A program made the translations under genes and the position numbers. The notes below the pieces were generated by a model. That model had not been told where the DNA came from and did no database searches. It saw only the letters and a program-made list of their open reading frames with translations. This document shows, in pieces, positions 5,125 to 5,191 of a stretch of 5,191 bases of DNA. The stretch spans positions 1-5,191 of the forward strand of contig DATGXQ010000258.1 in assembly GCA_035298905.1 (NCBI GenBank), in the 5' to 3' direction. The stretch is from DATGXB01 sp035298905 (GTDB lineage: Bacteria > Cyanobacteriota > Cyanobacteriia > Cyanobacteriales > Nostocaceae). Numbering within the stretch: the first letter of the stretch is position 1; every line of letters starts with the position of its first letter.

Positions 5125-5191
5125 CTCCCCATCTCCCCATCTCCCCATCTCCCCATCTCCCCATCTCCCCATCTCCCCATCTCCCCATCTC
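5125..5191. repeat. CTCCCCAT octamer array, at least 8 copies, runs off the window
   Basis: Eight perfect CTCCCCAT units are followed by CTC at the window edge, so the true length is unknown. The minus strand reads GGGGAGAT repeatedly, with eight runs of four guanines separated by AGAT. The minus-strand open frames encoding MGRWGDGE-type peptides are produced by this array and are not genes. Confidence 0.93.

Noticed and set aside
4868..5188. Overlapping minus-strand open frames starting MGRWGDGE
   Set aside because: They are translations of the CTCCCCAT and GACGCGGT arrays and the antisense of malQ; frames stay open only because the repeats lack stops.

Overview
The window looks like a chromosomal segment of a cyanobacterium, most likely a filamentous heterocystous type (Nostoc/Anabaena/Dolichospermum group). 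The evidence is AT-rich genes of cyanobacterial type, two exact HIP1 octamers (GCGATCGC, at 3479 and 4965) plus several one-off variants, a Uma2-family gene with a glutamine-rich coiled-coil tail, a long pentapeptide-repeat protein, and intergenic DNA full of 7- and 8-bp tandem repeats and short perfect palindromes. The genus is an inference; no marker gene is present.

Layout. 1-141 is the 3' end of a small hypothetical gene (+). 142-727 is a 586-bp gene-free stretch made largely of repeats: a degenerate 21-bp array, a palindromic element, two heptamer arrays in opposite orientation and a duplicated 17-mer. 728-1453 (+) is a Uma2/DUF820 putative nuclease. 1454-1627 lies between convergent genes and holds a perfect 11-bp hairpin and a (GGGAACA)4 array. 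1628-2815 (-) is one uninterrupted frame joining about 43 pentapeptide repeats to a complete RidA enamine/imine deaminase. 2816-2964 contains a second perfect palindrome. 2965-3393 (-) is a Nudix hydrolase of the ADP-ribose pyrophosphatase type. 3394-3511 is a divergent promoter region. 3512-5017 (+) is malQ (4-alpha-glucanotransferase), followed by two octamer repeat tracts that run to the window end.

How the genes relate. MalQ is a central glycogen/maltodextrin enzyme and stands alone here. The Nudix gene and the pentapeptide-RidA gene share a strand and could be co-transcribed. Both families deal with reactive or unwanted metabolites, so a shared housecleaning role is possible but unproven. 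Uma2 is an accessory family of uncertain role that is greatly expanded in cyanobacteria.

The items most worth a second look are the pentapeptide-RidA fusion, the 21-bp (seven-codon) periodic array at 207-332, and two G-rich tandem arrays (1521-1551 on +, 5125-5191 on -) that fit G-quadruplex motifs. I see no complete new defence or mobile system, no CRISPR array, no insertion sequence and no RNA gene.
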